DNA of 64,000 nt. Origin: Acridotheres tristis. Lineage: Eukaryota > Chordata > Aves > Passeriformes > Sturnidae. Positions 51,701 to 64,000 of this stretch are shown piece by piece. The stretch covers positions 102,971,548-103,035,547 of the forward strand of contig CM072884.1 in NCBI GenBank assembly GCA_037013685.1, written 5' to 3'. Each line of letters starts with the position of its first letter. The first letter of the stretch is position 1. The notes under the pieces are model-generated. The model searched no databases. It was given only the letters and a program-made list of their open reading frames with translations, and was not told the DNA's origin. Made by a program: the position numbers and the translations under genes.

Positions 51701-54700
51701 ACAAATTGCTTACTTTATAGCTGCTAATTTATATGTTGGCTTAAGAATAGGATGAGATGGAGGAAAATCAGTAGGAGAACAGAAACAGGAAAAAAAATCA
51801 AAACATTCTACAGGTTTTTTTTGCTGTTCAAAAATTGGCTGTTGGGGACTTTGTTTTGTTCTTTTTTTTATATCCTACCTGCAAAAAGAAAAGAACATAT
51901 GTTTTATTCAAAGTAATTTCCACAATGCTTTCTAAAAAAATATTCTATCACAAGTATACTTTTTCAGGTTGGTGTGAGTTAGAATGTATTTCGTTCATCA
52001 AAAATAAATCTCAAGAGAATATACTCGTCCACTTTATTCTTGTTTTAAAGTTGCATTTGTTTTGGGGGTTTTTAGTTGTTGTTGGGGGGTTCGAGTTTTT
52101 TTTTTGTTGTTGTTGTTTGTTTGTTTCTTTTCATATGATTCTGGCATGGTTTATATTTTAAAGACACCTTTAAAAGTAATCTTATATTCTCTCAATTCTT
52201 TTTCTTGCACAAAGTGCACAATTAGCACTGTGCAAATGGAGTGCTTCCAGCTTTGTCAAGATGTGAGGAATGCAGGTGTATGTAGCCAACTCTAACCTCA
52301 CTGAAGAGTTAGTGCCTCTCTTCACCTGAGTGTTGGACTGCAGGCTGAATAATGAATGTGCTGTGTTTTATTGCTGCTCCAAAAATTGGGTTTGTTACAG
52401 AACTACAAAGGAATTTCAGAGAAACTATACATATCTGTTACAAGACTTACTAAGTCCATTGATTGCTAAAGTTTCATTGTGTGTATGCTGCTTAAATTTT
52501 TTAATATATTGTTGAGCTGAACAGTGATTCAGAGACATTACATATTATATGTATTCAGTTTGAAAATTATTTACTGCTTGCAGGTCTTGTAAGAGATAGC
52601 CAATGCACTTGAACTCTGCTTGGCAGAGGAGAAAACAAAAAACTTTAATTCAATTCAGTTGTATTTAGACATTACGTCAAGAAGAGTATCTCCCAAAAGA
52701 CTCTTTTAATGTCTATGTCCAGGTAGCCCTAGCAGAAAAAATTGCATTAAGAGAGATGTAGTCATTTGAACATTGTCTTAAAGGTTATTCCTGCTGTTTA
52801 CAGAGTTTCATGGTACCTCTGAGTCTTCAAAAATGTTCCATTCCATTATTAATGCAATTAAACAGCAAAAGGTGCATTTTACCATTTAGGCACTAAGTTT
52901 GGAGAAAGGATAAAATTGCTTGCCTGTACTGAAATGTGAGTAGGAGGAGCTCAGGCTATCATGGGTACCAGCTATTTACAGCTGTCCAACATCTGCTCCC
53001 ACCATCCAGCCTGCAATCCTTCTTGCATATTCACATGCTCTCTTCTAAATGCAAATCTGCATGCAGTTGCAGGTAATTTACAGAAGCAATGTTGATTATG
53101 ACAGATTTCTTGCCCTGGTTTGTCTCTGGTTCTCAATAAATTAGGTATTTCCATATATCAGAATTAATTTTCAGTAGAGAGTTTGAGTATTGCAATTTTC
53201 AAATGCTTAAGAAAGATATTTGGGCAAAATACTCATTTTCAGCAATATTTAGCTTTATAAAAGCAAAATTTGATTGCTTATTCCAAAGCAAGCCTCCAAG
53301 ACCCAAGATAAGAACAAAATTTTCCTGTTTCTTCCTCTGCTTCATATAATTTATATCAACAAATATTTTATAGTATAAATTGCTTAACTTACTCCCTTTT
53401 GATATAGATAAAATATGAGGAAAGTTCTTATCACATGGAGCAATTAAATCAGTATTAAGCTATTGGCGTGTGACTTGTTAATGATGGCAAAAATATTTTG
53501 CAACAATTTATTACTTAGAAAAACTGTGTTGTTCGTAAGAAATAATTTTCTAATGTAAATATGCATATTTACATTCCTAAAGCAATTCTACCTGGGCATT
53601 TTCACATACTACTTTAAATATACTTTTTCTATGAGATCACAATTTTTTTGTAAAAGATAGCATAGATCACGAACACTATCTTCGTAAACCTGGTTGAAAA
53701 GTTGAACAACATTCATGACTTGTTTCCAATATTTTACATTTATGGAAACAAAGGAATTTGCCAAACTTACTTACCTTCCAATTTACTCCTGTAGCTGAAT
53801 CAGTCACATTTTGTCTTCTATGGAAAAGCATTATGGGAGAGAAAAAAAAATCATCAGGATTACAGGAATAAGAGCATTATAAGATAAAAGACCCTTTTCC
53901 AAATGCTGTGGAGACTTCCAATAGCATATTTCATTAGATTAAATAATTTTTAGAAGACAATAATTACTTCTCAAAATCTGGTTACCTATTATGGATAATG
54001 AGCTTTACATTTTTCTGCCCAGTGTCCAATCATTAAATGTCACTTGGGGACATTTGCTGTGACTTGCTACTCCTGGCAATATAAGGGTCCATATAAAGCT
54101 GTAAGGATCACATAAATCAAAATACGTTTTAACATCAGGACAATAAATAACTAATTTGCTTTTTTGTGTGTATATGCTTAAGTAGCTTGTGAGAGAAATG
54201 ATCAACTGTTAGAGAGTATTGCTTTGTTGAAGCTAGCTCTGAATTATTTGCCTTATTTCTTTAATTTGAGCATGGTTAAAATAACAGCATTTAAAAATTA
54301 GGACCCAGTATACACAGATGTATAGCTGTTTTCTAATAAATGCACAGTTTGCATACAAGATTGTGTGTTCTCTAAGCAACTGAGATTCATATTCACTCAG
54401 ACAAGAACGAAAACACCAGCCACTTTAAATATGCCACATTAAAAGAAAATGCTGTTGACAGCAATTCCTCCTGTAGCTCAGTATGTGAAATTGTGAAGAG
54501 TGACAAGGAAATAATCTCTATGGTGGAAAAAATTAAATGAAAATGCAATTACATTAAAAAAAGAAATCCAATGGAATATTTTTATGAAAATCCTATGAAA
54601 ACATCAGATCTCTATACCTTCGATTACATAAAAGGTTTATCTATGTTGGAGCAATTTTGTAATCACTGAAAACAAGTTGTTTAGCTAATAAAACAATCAG

Positions 54701-55387
54701 ATTTCCAGATGAGATTTATTCAGTAGTTGTCACTTAATCTGCAAATAAAGCTCGTAGATGGTTATGACATGTTGTATCCAGTGATATTGAATTACTTCAA
54801 TAGTGATTTTTATCTCCAGATCCTTACAGATATTAAACCTCTTCTCTTTAAACCTTCTCTCTATTATTGGGGGAATAGCACTGTGACTGTGATAGTGTAC
54901 TTTTCCAACTGAGAGATAGCCATTCAACTATTATTTTGTTGAAATTGTTCAACATTCTGGTTAAAATAGATTTGTTTAAAGTGGCTCTTTCTAAAGTGTA
55001 GTTTGATGATGAGAATTCAACAAGCTCAGGGTCACGCTGACTCAGATGGAACAAGACAGTGAAGGGCAATTAATTTATTTCCAGATTATCTCCTCTGACA
55101 CTGGAACCAGCTGCATTTTATTGACATAGAGTCATTACACATTCGGTGGGTTTGGGAGCTTTTTATTTCTGTTTAGTTTGTTTGTTTTTTCTTAGGATTT
55201 TTTCAGGATGGAGGTTAATAAACATTGCACAGCTGAGGTTGAAGGGAGTACAATAATTTTCTTCTCAATCAATTTTACCAAGATTCTTCACCCTGAGTTT
55301 AGGTTTCTGGATGGAAGTGCTAGTTATGCTCCTGCACATCTATCCTCTCCTTACTCCTGGTGGAGATCAAATCATGATTGTCAATAG
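48742..55387. other. Unique AT-rich noncoding DNA
   Basis: The interval contains a perfect hairpin at 51080-51104, an A/C-rich tract at 50459-50570 and a G/T-rich tract at 52060-52130. No gene or recognised mobile element was found. The 108- and 120-codon frames near 51.8 and 50.6 kb run through low-complexity sequence. Confidence 0.5.
51080..51104. repeat. Perfect inverted repeat, 11-bp arms
   Basis: The arms aataacctttc and gaaaggttatt flank the 3-base loop cta. There is no T-run typical of a bacterial terminator and none is expected in this genome. Confidence 0.9.
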
Positions 55388-55569
55388 ATCCTAGAGGAAA
55401 ATATTAATCTATGTACAGGTGGATACCTGAACAGCCACTTAATCAAATGCCTTTTGGATAAACTGAGTACCTCTTCCACTGATATAAAGACTGTGCCCAC
55501 TTGTAGCCATGCCCACATTGATGACACCTCAATCCAACTTTCCACATGTGAAGGTGAAAGTAAAAAATG
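55388..55569 (+). other. Unassigned exon-like open stretch
   Basis: Immediately after a tag (a stop in this frame, and also an acceptor-like dinucleotide context) at 55385-55387, a frame stays open for 60 codons and reads a protein-like segment including YLNSHLIKCLLDKLSTSS. A donor-like gaag|gtgaaag sits at 55553/55554, and the frame ends in TGA shortly after. The acceptor lacks a strong pyrimidine tract. I recognise no family. It may be a pseudogene exon or chance. Confidence 0.15.
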
Positions 55570-57512
55570 AAAGAACTCTGATAAACCCTTCCTCATCAGA
55601 ATACTTGAACATCCACGAAGTTTCCTCATCACTATTCTAGTGATGGTGCCAGTTAGGATGATATTTTAGTTTTCAGTGGCATTTACATCATTAAACACTG
55701 CAGAAGCAATTTAAAACAAAATTTCATTTACTACATGTATCTGGGATGTATTACTATGCAATAAATTGCTACACTCAACACAAAGCAAATTATTTAAAAC
55801 ATTTATCAATATGTCATTCACCGTTAAACAAACTTGTGGAAGATCAGACAGTTACAGAAAAAAATAAAAGTATTTCAACATGTAAATCCTGATTAAATGA
55901 TCCATGTTTCACATCTGTCATAGTCAATGATATTTTATTTCCAGTAAGAAATATTTATTTCTTTTTATGTTTTAATACATGGTAATAATTATAGTCTAGG
56001 TAGTTAATTTCCTTAGGTACGTTTCATTCAAATGAATTATATTGATTTATATTTAGATAATTTCTTTATTTTGACTGTAATAAACTTTCAATCTAAATTT
56101 CAGCAATCTAAATTCTGTTTTGGCAAGTGATAATGGTCTAACATACAGTTTGGTCTGATATTTTTTAATCAAGTAATTTAGGATTTAAAGTTTACATCTT
56201 TATGGTTAAACTGCTAGTTAATATCTGTTTTTCACAGGTATAACTTCAACACGGGAGATACTTAGCACTATTTTTTCCCAGCATTTCAGAGCAAGTACTA
56301 GAAAATATTTTTATTATGCATATACATCTATTGCATTGATACAAGTGTTCGTATCAAAATGTACAAGTTTAAGTGTCAAAGTATCAAGTGTAAGTATCAA
56401 AAATGAAAATAATGTATCCTTACCTAGTATATCTTTGTTATTCTTAATAAGAAATGGTAAAGATATTGGAAAGGCTGAAGAGAAAATGTCACCCTTTTTT
56501 TGATGCTAACATGGAATAAATAAATCTTTTAGTCTCTAAAAAGAAAATCCTCAATATAAAGTAAAAATCAAGCTGTTTTAAAATTTCCTGAGAAACTGTT
56601 TTAAGACTTGAAAACTTCTATCTAGAAAACAAAATAATAATTCTGTTCATCTAAATTTTGTACCTCTGTATGTATAATCCTGGAATAGTAGAAGAAGTCA
56701 TACAAGTAATTTATGTTAATTTGACTTTTCATTTGATGTGTATATGAGGAAAGGAAAAATAAAAATCATTAATATCATTTCATAAAGTTATCATAAAGGG
56801 TTTTCTTGCCTTGTATATCTAAACAGTTATGATTAACCAAGGTTTTCCTTAAAATATGGTTTCAATAGGTTTTTTAAAAAGTAAATATCAAAATAATCTA
56901 CTGTCTTTACTTATAAAAGTTACACAAATCGATTCCTTTCGATATCTAATTATTTTAAATTTCATACATCATGATGCCCATCTCTGTAATTCTGTGAAAA
57001 TCTCATTATTTTCAAATTAAGCATACAAAAGAAATGGAGGATTGGTAAACTGGCAAATATCTGAGACCTTATGTAGTCAATACATGAGTTAGGTTTTTTA
57101 GTAGTAATGCATGTCTATCAAAAATAAAGGAAAAGGATTCTCATGTACATATGTAGATATTTATTTTTAAACATTCAGAGTATTATTCTTTACCACATTC
57201 TGAAAATGCCATTCCTGATCAACCTTCCTTAGCTATGAAGCTGGGAAAATATTGGCAATAGTTTGTAGATGTTTTGGTCAGATATCTTGTTTGTTTTTCA
57301 TTTGTTTTGTGCATTGAGAGAATCCATTGTTCATACAAAAGTGTTTGAAGTCTGTTTTGATTCATTTTACATTTGCCTTATGAAAGTCATAAGCTTATGT
57401 TTCCATGTGCATGGGCTAGAAGAATATGTAATAGGTAGTCCTGCAAATAATTTAATCTCATGACCAGTATTAGAAGAAAATACAATATTTACCTGAAACT
57501 GTTAAGAATCTT
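55570..57512. other. Unique AT-rich noncoding DNA
   Basis: Only an imperfect short tandem pattern (variants of aagtgt/gtatcaaa) at about 56340-56405 is visible. No gene was recognised. Confidence 0.55.
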
Positions 57513-57563
57513 TGTGTGTGTGTGTGGGTGTGTGTGTGGGTGGTTGTGTGAGAGAGAGAGAGA
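57513..57563. repeat. TG repeat followed by GA repeat
   Basis: A (TG)n run interrupted by ggg and ggtt is followed by about seven GA dinucleotides. It is a compound, imperfect microsatellite. Confidence 0.92.
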
Positions 57564-58855
57564 TTATTTTAATGTTCTATTTAAAACTAAAATTAACCGT
57601 TAATAGACAAAATATTTTGGGATTTTCAATTAATTTTCAGGCTAGTATATGGTAGAAAGGGCTTCTGTTAACACTTAAAATGGAGAGATCACCATGAGAT
57701 ATCTTTCAGTAAGTACCCAATTGCAAGCACTTCTGTCCTAAACCAGAAAATTATAAGTAATATGCATATATATTAGAAGAAATACATTTCTATTTCTATT
57801 TTTATTAAACAGAATGCATGCCAGTTTTTGCTCTTGAATACCTCATATTTATGCATAAGTCTACTGGATTTTTGAAATTTCTATATTACATAATCTTATT
57901 CTAATATAGCTTCAGATAGAGTAGGATATGATACATTTCTTTTCCCTGATGACATGCTTCACCCAGACGACCAGGTAGGTTCTTCATGCAATATTTTGGT
58001 GCCTGACTGAAGTTAACATTTTTTCTTATTCACCACTGGAAGAGGTTCAGATGCAATACAGACTACATTGGTTATACTTTGTTGGTTGTATTAACTTTTC
58101 CTTCACCCTCCTGTGCAAATGAGAATTTAATTTCTAAATATGAATGTTAAATTTGCATTGTAAAATATTAAACAAAAAAATCATGTGTCTCCTTCCTAAT
58201 CTTTATTAACATAAATTTTCTCTATAAACTACTTCTTAGCTGTTTCTATTTCTGCTGGAGTTAACTATTTTCATAAACCTGTCTGAATTTTTTCTTAAAT
58301 CTAAATTCCAAAGACATGGGTATACTCTCAATATTTTTAATCTTAAATACCTTTTGTATCTTGTTTAAGCTACACGTTTTTCACCTTTTTTTCAGCAACC
58401 TGTGGCAGATTAGCAACCACTTTGAAAATACCTTATTGCCCTTTGTACTGATCATGGATAAGAAAGAAAAAAATAAAACCTAAACTCCCTCAGTTAGTTA
58501 TGTAAATTGGGATCCCTAGACATGTCAAGTTGATTTATATAATTATGAAAGTTGATCCCACTTGAGTTACTGAGATATGGTATAACATTTAAAATTATAA
58601 AGCATATGTGAAATATAGTTTATTAAAACAAGAGTTATACTGTATCTATCTTTTAATTATGTTTTCCCTCAGATAAAAATATGACTGCAAATTTAAATCA
58701 ATTATTTGCTCTTGGTTTTATGAAGCCATAAGCTTCTGTTTCAAACTTACATCACTTGTCTGTACTTCCATCCAATTATACTTCTAAAATAAACGCATAA
58801 GGCAGTAGGTTACTTTTTCACACAGCCCTAGCTGATATAGCTCTGAGAATAGGAA
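57564..58855. other. Unique AT-rich noncoding DNA
   Basis: There is no recognised gene or repeat. Confidence 0.55.
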
Positions 58856-59080
58856 TAGACTCGATGTTAGGAATAAATTCTTGCTGCGAGGTTGGTGAGG
58901 CACTGGAACAGCTTTCCCAGAGAAGCTGTGAACCCCCCATTCCTGGAAGTGTTCAAGGCCAGGTTGGATGGGGCTCTGAGCAACCTGGTCTAGTAGAAAG
59001 TGTCTCTGTCCATGTCAGAGCAGCTGGAATTAGGTGATCTTTAAGGTCCCTTCCAACCCAAATTATTATATGATTCTATC
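58856..59080 (+). mobile_element. CR1 LINE 3' end
   Basis: The stretch reads tagactcgatgttaggaa, tggtgaggcactggaacagc, cccagagaagctgtg, tcctggaagtgttcaaggcc, aggttggatggggctctgag, caacctggtctagt, gtgatctttaaggtccc and ttccaacccaaattattata followed by tgattcta. This is a close match to the common avian CR1 3' UTR and tail. It is heavily 5'-truncated and has no coding part. Confidence 0.93.
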
Positions 59081-59331
59081 CCAGGGAATTGTTTTGTAGT
59101 CTTTGTTCAACACTGAGCTCATTTGAACAGAAAGTGACACATGGAGTGAGGGAGCTGAGACTCAGCTGGGTGCATCCAGCTCTTGCCACATCCAGCAGGT
59201 CTGAGTTCACTTGTCTCTGTTTTAAGCATCCTACACTGATGAAAAACACTTTCATCTGTGAAACTCCCTTTCATCAGGATGTTCCTAGCCCCTTTCCTCC
59301 CAATGACCTCTCTCTTGGAACAAGTCAGTAT
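59081..59331. other. Spacer between two CR1 tails
   Basis: About 250 bases separate the plus-strand and minus-strand CR1 3' ends. The overlapping 80- and 88-codon frames on the two strands show no recognisable family. Confidence 0.5.
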
Positions 59332-59595
59332 AATCATAGAATCATTAAGGTTTGAAAACACCTCTAAGGAACATCAGGTCCAGCCATGAATGTAATACCA
59401 CTGACATCTTCACCACTAAATAATGTTCCCAGTGGCATATTCAGACGTTTTTTTAACATTTTCAGGAATGGGGACCCAATCACTTCTCTGGGAGGTCTGT
59501 TCCCATGCTTAACTACTCTTTTAGTGAAGAAATTGTTCCTAATATCCAACCTTAATCTCCTGTGGCACTCCTTGACAACCCTTTGGCTTACTTAG
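59332..59595 (-). mobile_element. CR1 LINE 3' end (reverse strand)
   Basis: The plus strand starts with the reversed CR1 tail (aatcatagaatcattaaggt), then acctctaaggaacatcaggt, gtccagcc, a middle with ttttttaacattttcaggaa, tctctgggaggtctgttccc, atgcttaactactctttt, agtgaagaaattgttcctaa and tatccaaccttaatctcctg. This matches the reverse complement of the CR1 subfamily also represented at 3978. The first bases of the CR1 tail are retained. It has no coding capacity. Confidence 0.9.
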
Positions 59596-60994
59596 AGTTC
59601 GGAGATTTGCTCATGATTTGGTTATTGAATCTAAGTCTTATAAGGTTCACATTAATGACAAAACCATCCTCCTATCCACAATAGGCTCCTATCAGATTGG
59701 CTTTGCTCTAATTTCTTTTCTATCAGCTTATCCAGCGGGCAGAAGGTGATGGCTTATCACACAATATTCAGCTGGCAAGAGTCAATTATGTCATAGTCAA
59801 AACAAACGTAAGTCTTGCAACTGAAACTGAGAAGCACAGAATGGTTGTGAAATTGTTGAGACCTGCTCTAAAAGGCTACCAACAGGAAAATTTCATTAAA
59901 CCTCTTTGTAGCAGATAGACCTCACTCTTCTGACTATGGCAGTTACAAGTCTCAGAAATTTACTTTCCACTGGGATCTCACAGGTGATTGGTAACCAGAG
60001 TGCCTGTCTTTGGAAGGACAGTGGCAGGCTGTGCTCTGGACAACTTGAGATCTCTGGATTAAATGTTGCTTCAAGACAGTCAGTGGACAGACAGTGGAGA
60101 GAATCAGTCACATTTACTAGTGAAAATATTACTGAGACAATTACTATTGGAGATATGAAATAAAAAGATAGGGCAAGGTACATAATGTGAATATTCCCCA
60201 AACTAGCATTTCAGCATCTCTCTCCAGTCAAGTTTTCCATATAACTCCTTAGAATATGTTTTCCTTTATGCTTGGTCACCACAGCATTTATTGCTCTCCT
60301 TCCTAACTTGCAGTCATATACACATATCAAGAAACTGAGAGCTAGTAATTTTCAATATGGCTGTATTTTGTAAATAATAGTCCTATATTGAAAAGAAATA
60401 AAATTATTCACTTTGCATAACAAAAAATGGTTTAAATAGAGATGAGAATGAGTAGCAAAGAATATGAGTCTTGTTTGACTATTACAGCTATTGAGCTTTA
60501 AGAATGAAATGTTTCACATTTTAATTTTATAAAACCTACCCCCCATATATAAATGTATCAATTTATGTATGTATTGCAATGCTGTAATATTCACTCAACT
60601 CATCATTAATTGTCTGACTTCTTTCAGAAACCTAAACAAAAAGGGGCCTAGAGGAATGATTGTGTTGCAGAGAAGAGGGAGGTCAACTGTGAGAGGAACG
60701 TCAGAGTGGTGAACTCAAGATAACCTTGATAGCACTTGTACGCCTATTTTATCAAGTACACCACATTGCAGCAGCCAAATGAAAGAAAATTTTTCAAAGT
60801 AATGCCAGCTGTAAGAAAGACCTCTCAAGGCACTGCAAGTTTCCATACACTCATCTCTCAAAACAGTGTCGTTGCTAAGCTCTTCACATATATTACAGAA
60901 TTTTTGTTTTTGTTAAATCTGCTTAAGGACACAGTGAAGTGTTTTCATTCCTTGATTATATATAATACAGAAAAACTGTTAAGAAAGAAAAAAG
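59596..60994. other. Unique noncoding DNA
   Basis: There is no recognised gene or repeat. Short frames near 59.9-60.2 kb overlap on both strands and lack family features. Confidence 0.5.
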
Positions 60995-61214
60995 GGAGAG
61001 GAGAGGAGAGGAGAGGAGAGGAGAGGAGAGGAGAGGAGAGGAGAGGAGAGGAGAGGAGAGGAGAGGAGAGGAGAGGAGAGGAGAGGAGAGGAGAGGAGAG
61101 GAGAGGAGAGGAGAGGAGAGGAGAGGAGAGGAGAGGAGAGGAGAGGAGAGGAGAGGAGAGGAGAGGAGAGGAGAGGAGAGGAGAGGAGAGGAGAGGAGAG
61201 GAGAGGAGAGGAGA
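60995..61214. repeat. GAGAG pentanucleotide array, about 44 perfect copies
   Basis: The unit gagag (aggag in another register) repeats without interruption over about 220 bases. The array is all purine on this strand and all pyrimidine on the other. Because 15 bases equal three units and five codons, the array is open in all frames and produces artificial Gly-Glu-Glu-Arg-Arg and Leu-Leu-Ser-Ser-Pro open frames, which should not be annotated as proteins. The purity implies recent expansion and likely length variation. Confidence 0.98.
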
Positions 61215-62040
61215 TACTTAAGTTTAGATGTCACAGGAAGTGGACAGAAAGTCTAAACTGAATGTCTTGAAAATGCCTTGCATCCTATCTCCCAGTTCAG
61301 GAAATCCTGAAAGTCACATATTTTCACCTTAATCTTAACAACAACAACAACAACAACAACAAAGTTTTTGCTTTTGAGTTAGGATAAAAGAACTTCAGAT
61401 TTGATAAATTATAGCTAACACACATCCTCAAGGATGCTTCAGGATGCGTGATTAGAAATCAGTGGATTTCAATCTTTTTATACTTTCAGTTAAATTCGAG
61501 TAATACTGACAGCCACATTCATCATCCTGCAGTGTTAGTCTGCATATGAAGTACTCGGGAATGCTTTGTGCTAAAGTTCCAGTGGTAGAAAGGCATACAT
61601 TTTTGTAGGCCAGAAATCATATGCCTACATTAGTGTGAACTGCCAAATAATCATGCCCTGCTGTTTCCTGCTGCAAAATTTTCAAACAAAATCCAGTTTG
61701 CATTCAGGCAGAGCAGTCAGGTATTTGCACCACTTCTGCATGGAAGCAACTAGGATAATGCTTATATACAAATGTGACTAGTAGAACACATACCCAACAT
61801 AAAAGAGCCCTTATATTCCCTATTAAAGAAATGCAAAACTCTTAGGTGCAAACCATGGCATACCTAAATATTAAACTTGAAGCTGAAAGATGTATATGCG
61901 AGATTTTTCTCCAGATTTACTGTTAATCAACACTGAAGATGCTGGGCTAATATTTTAGCCATTACACTGTTTTCAAAGGCTATCTCAGATTTCTTTTTCT
62001 TCCAGAAATATATGGTTACTGAGCTTCAAAGAGAGAGAAA
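61215..62040. other. Unique noncoding DNA with a short AAC repeat
   Basis: Apart from an AAC microsatellite at 61337-61362, nothing was recognised. Confidence 0.55.
61337..61362. repeat. AAC trinucleotide repeat
   Basis: Eight perfect aac copies in a row. Confidence 0.92.
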
Positions 62041-62365
62041 AGACAGCAACACACACGGACCTCTTTTTGGGGAAAAAGGCCAACTTTATTGTACAGACAC
62101 CCCGTATTTAAAGTGTGTTACGTGCAGCTAGGACAGGACAGGAGTTCATTGGACAATTGGGACAAACATCTCTTGGGACAGCATGTCCGGATGTCCCATG
62201 GGAAAGACACCAGGTGTTAATCTTTGTTATGACTTCTTTTCTGTTTTTCACCAAGTTATCACTCTGGGAGACTGCCTCCCTTAACTGAAGCTGCAGTCAG
62301 CTTGTCAGCCTGGGAATGGACCTGAGAGACAGGAGAAATCCAGGCCTGAAAGGAATTGCCACGCT
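62041..62365 (-). mobile_element. Endogenous retrovirus LTR (reverse strand)
   Basis: On the reverse strand this reads aggcctggatttctcctgtc, cattcccaggctgacaagct, gggaggcagtctcccagagt, caccaagt-type U3 sequence, tgtccaatgaactcctg, a CCAAT-like attgtccaatg, a TATA-like tttaaatacggg, then the signal AATAAA (62085-62090) and an R/U5 start agttggcc...gtccgtgtgtgttgctg. This order is typical of an avian retroviral LTR. No coding part of a provirus is adjacent. The right boundary is uncertain (62340-62400), and the left end lacks a clear CA terminus. Confidence 0.75.
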
Positions 62366-64000
62366 GTAATTTCCTAGCTCTCTAAATGTGTGTGTCCACA
62401 GAAATATTTTCAATAGTCTGAAATCTCAGGTTGCTAAAAAGAAACTGTGCAAGTGTTTTTCAAAGGATGCACCTTGAGTGACACAAGCAGGGGTTGGCTG
62501 AGGAAGAATCAGACTTAGGTCCAAGTTTGTCCATCCTGTCTGCTGTCAGTTATTCTGCTGCCTTTCAATCTTGACGTTCTTTTGGACCAATTTAGCATTT
62601 GGTAACTGAGTTTATGTTCCAGTGCTGTTATTCTGTCACCTGAGTTTTATCTTTGTCTTGTGTTTCTTGATTTTTTTTCCCTATATAATCATCTTTGCAA
62701 ACTTCTGAGCAATCCTTTCTTGCACTGCTCCAATATTTTGACAATATTTGTTTCCTCTGAGGATTTCTTGATGGTTTCAATATAGCAAGGAGAAAAAGCA
62801 GCCTATGTTACCACACCAGTAGTCTTGCAATCTGCACCATAATGCTCCTGTAACAATTGTGCAGTTAGAAAACTTAAATGCGAAGCCCTAAGTTTTTCTT
62901 CAAAATAATCAAAGGATACAGGCACTTAGTGAAAAAATGATGACCACAGAACTCATTTTTTGGTGTAGCATTTTAATTCTGGTCAGAATTCCTAAGTAGG
63001 AAAAAAAAAAAAAAAAGAAGAGGAAAGAAAAGATATTATAAATAGAAGAATCCTTTATTGATTTGAACTTCCACTCCTCATAAATATTATCTTCAATTAT
63101 TACTAGTTGATCATTGTGAGGTTTTCTCCAAGTTCGTTGAAACACTGACCAAAATAATGTACATGTGTGACTCCAGAGACACTGTAGTGGAGTATGTCAT
63201 TGCTCCCCCATTACTAGAGGAATGCCCTTTATCTCATACTAAAACCAAGAAACAGAAAAAGATTTTCCAACTTACTCGTTTTTTAATGTAAAGAAAATTA
63301 TATTTGAGATTTTATGGGGAAATATATTAACCGACCTCTACATAGTTCTTGTGGAAAGAGGGTATTACTTACCATCTATATGACTACTACTGTTAATGTC
63401 TGAGACTCTTGCAGCCTTAAAAATGCACAGTTCATTCTGCAGATGGTGATAGCTCTACTAACACTTCTATTGTTAGTTTGAAAGTCAAGTGATGATATGT
63501 GTAGGCGTATGTGTGGGAGCAGTGCAAAGAATTACAAGGATTTTCTCCCACACTAACGATCCACATGGAAAAGAGGGCCTTATGAAACAATGTTCTGTTC
63601 CCCTGGTATTTTTAATCAGTCTGATATTTTGTTAGAATAGCATTTTATTACACAGCTTGTCATTTTTCTATCTATGGACTATCTTTTTAAATTAAAAAAA
63701 TCCTCTATGGTTTTTCTTCACACTTTCATATGTCACGATTTAAAAAAAAATAAGCTGTGTCAAAGCAGAAAAAATAGCTGGAAAATTAATGATTTTTTCT
63801 GACACACATGTAATTTACTCTTCTAGCTTTTTTCATAATTATTCATTTGTTGGACCTGCTAGTAATTGGAATTTCCTTAAAAGACAGTGCCTGTCAGTTT
63901 TGCCATCTCTGCAAATTCAGAGATGGCTGCAAAAGAGGAAATATATCAGTATTTGATTGTAAACACATTCTTAACGGTACAGTCAGATGAGGATAAGGCA
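62366..64000. other. Unique AT-rich noncoding DNA
   Basis: There is an A-run at 63001-63016 and no recognised gene or repeat up to the end of the window. Confidence 0.5.

Noticed and set aside
60736..61221. 161-codon plus-strand open frame and the matching reverse Leu-Ser-Pro frame
   Set aside because: Most of the length is the GAGAG array, which is open in every frame. The upstream part alone is short and unrecognised.
1..64000. A CRISPR array, phage or bacterial defence system
   Set aside because: No spaced direct repeats, operons or prokaryotic coding density exist. The repeats are those of a bird genome.

Overview
This is an AT-rich, gene-poor stretch of vertebrate nuclear DNA, almost certainly from a bird and probably a songbird. 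The evidence is the repeats. There are several 5'-truncated CR1 LINEs with the avian CR1 3' end (a ...cccttccaaccc... block followed by short attct/tgattcta tails), in both orientations. There are also several LTR-type pieces of endogenous retroviruses of the kinds common in bird genomes. No Alu, L1, B1/B2 or other mammalian repeats were seen. Nothing suggests bacterial, plasmid or phage DNA: there are no operons and no dense coding.

I could not recognise any intact protein-coding gene, tRNA, rRNA or CRISPR array. The open frames are short (161 codons at most, and that one runs through a microsatellite) and are mostly what chance gives. The window is best read as intergenic DNA or the inside of a very long intron.

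Layout. 1-5 kb: unique AT-rich DNA, a reverse-strand LTR piece (about 2.59-2.72 kb), a small GC-rich block ending in an A-tract and flanked by 8-bp repeats (about 2.84-3.05 kb, a possible retrocopy), a short CR1 tail (3.98 kb), nested perfect palindromes (4.34-4.40 kb) and a CR1 (5.03-5.48 kb). 5.5-24.5 kb: mostly unique DNA with a GATA microsatellite (11.4 kb), two CpG-bearing patches (13.3 and 15.6 kb), two exon-like open stretches (17.4 and 21.2 kb) and a 24-bp perfect palindrome (21.9 kb). 24.5-28 kb: a nearly full reverse-strand ERVL-type LTR, an unassigned open frame and a dead CR1 reverse-transcriptase segment. 28-46 kb: unique DNA with one LTR piece (39.5-39.8 kb) and two unexplained reverse-strand open frames (36.3 and 41.6 kb). 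46.9-48.8 kb: the densest repeat cluster, a CR1 followed by two different LTR-like blocks. 49-58.8 kb: unique DNA, a hairpin at 51.1 kb and an open frame at 55.4 kb. 58.8-64 kb: two CR1s tail to tail, a 220-bp uninterrupted GAGAG array and a reverse-strand LTR.

I found no system of cooperating genes. The most unusual items are the nested palindromes at 4.34-4.40 kb, the 44-copy pure pentamer at 61 kb, and the exon-like open stretches, whose coding status only alignment or RNA data can settle.
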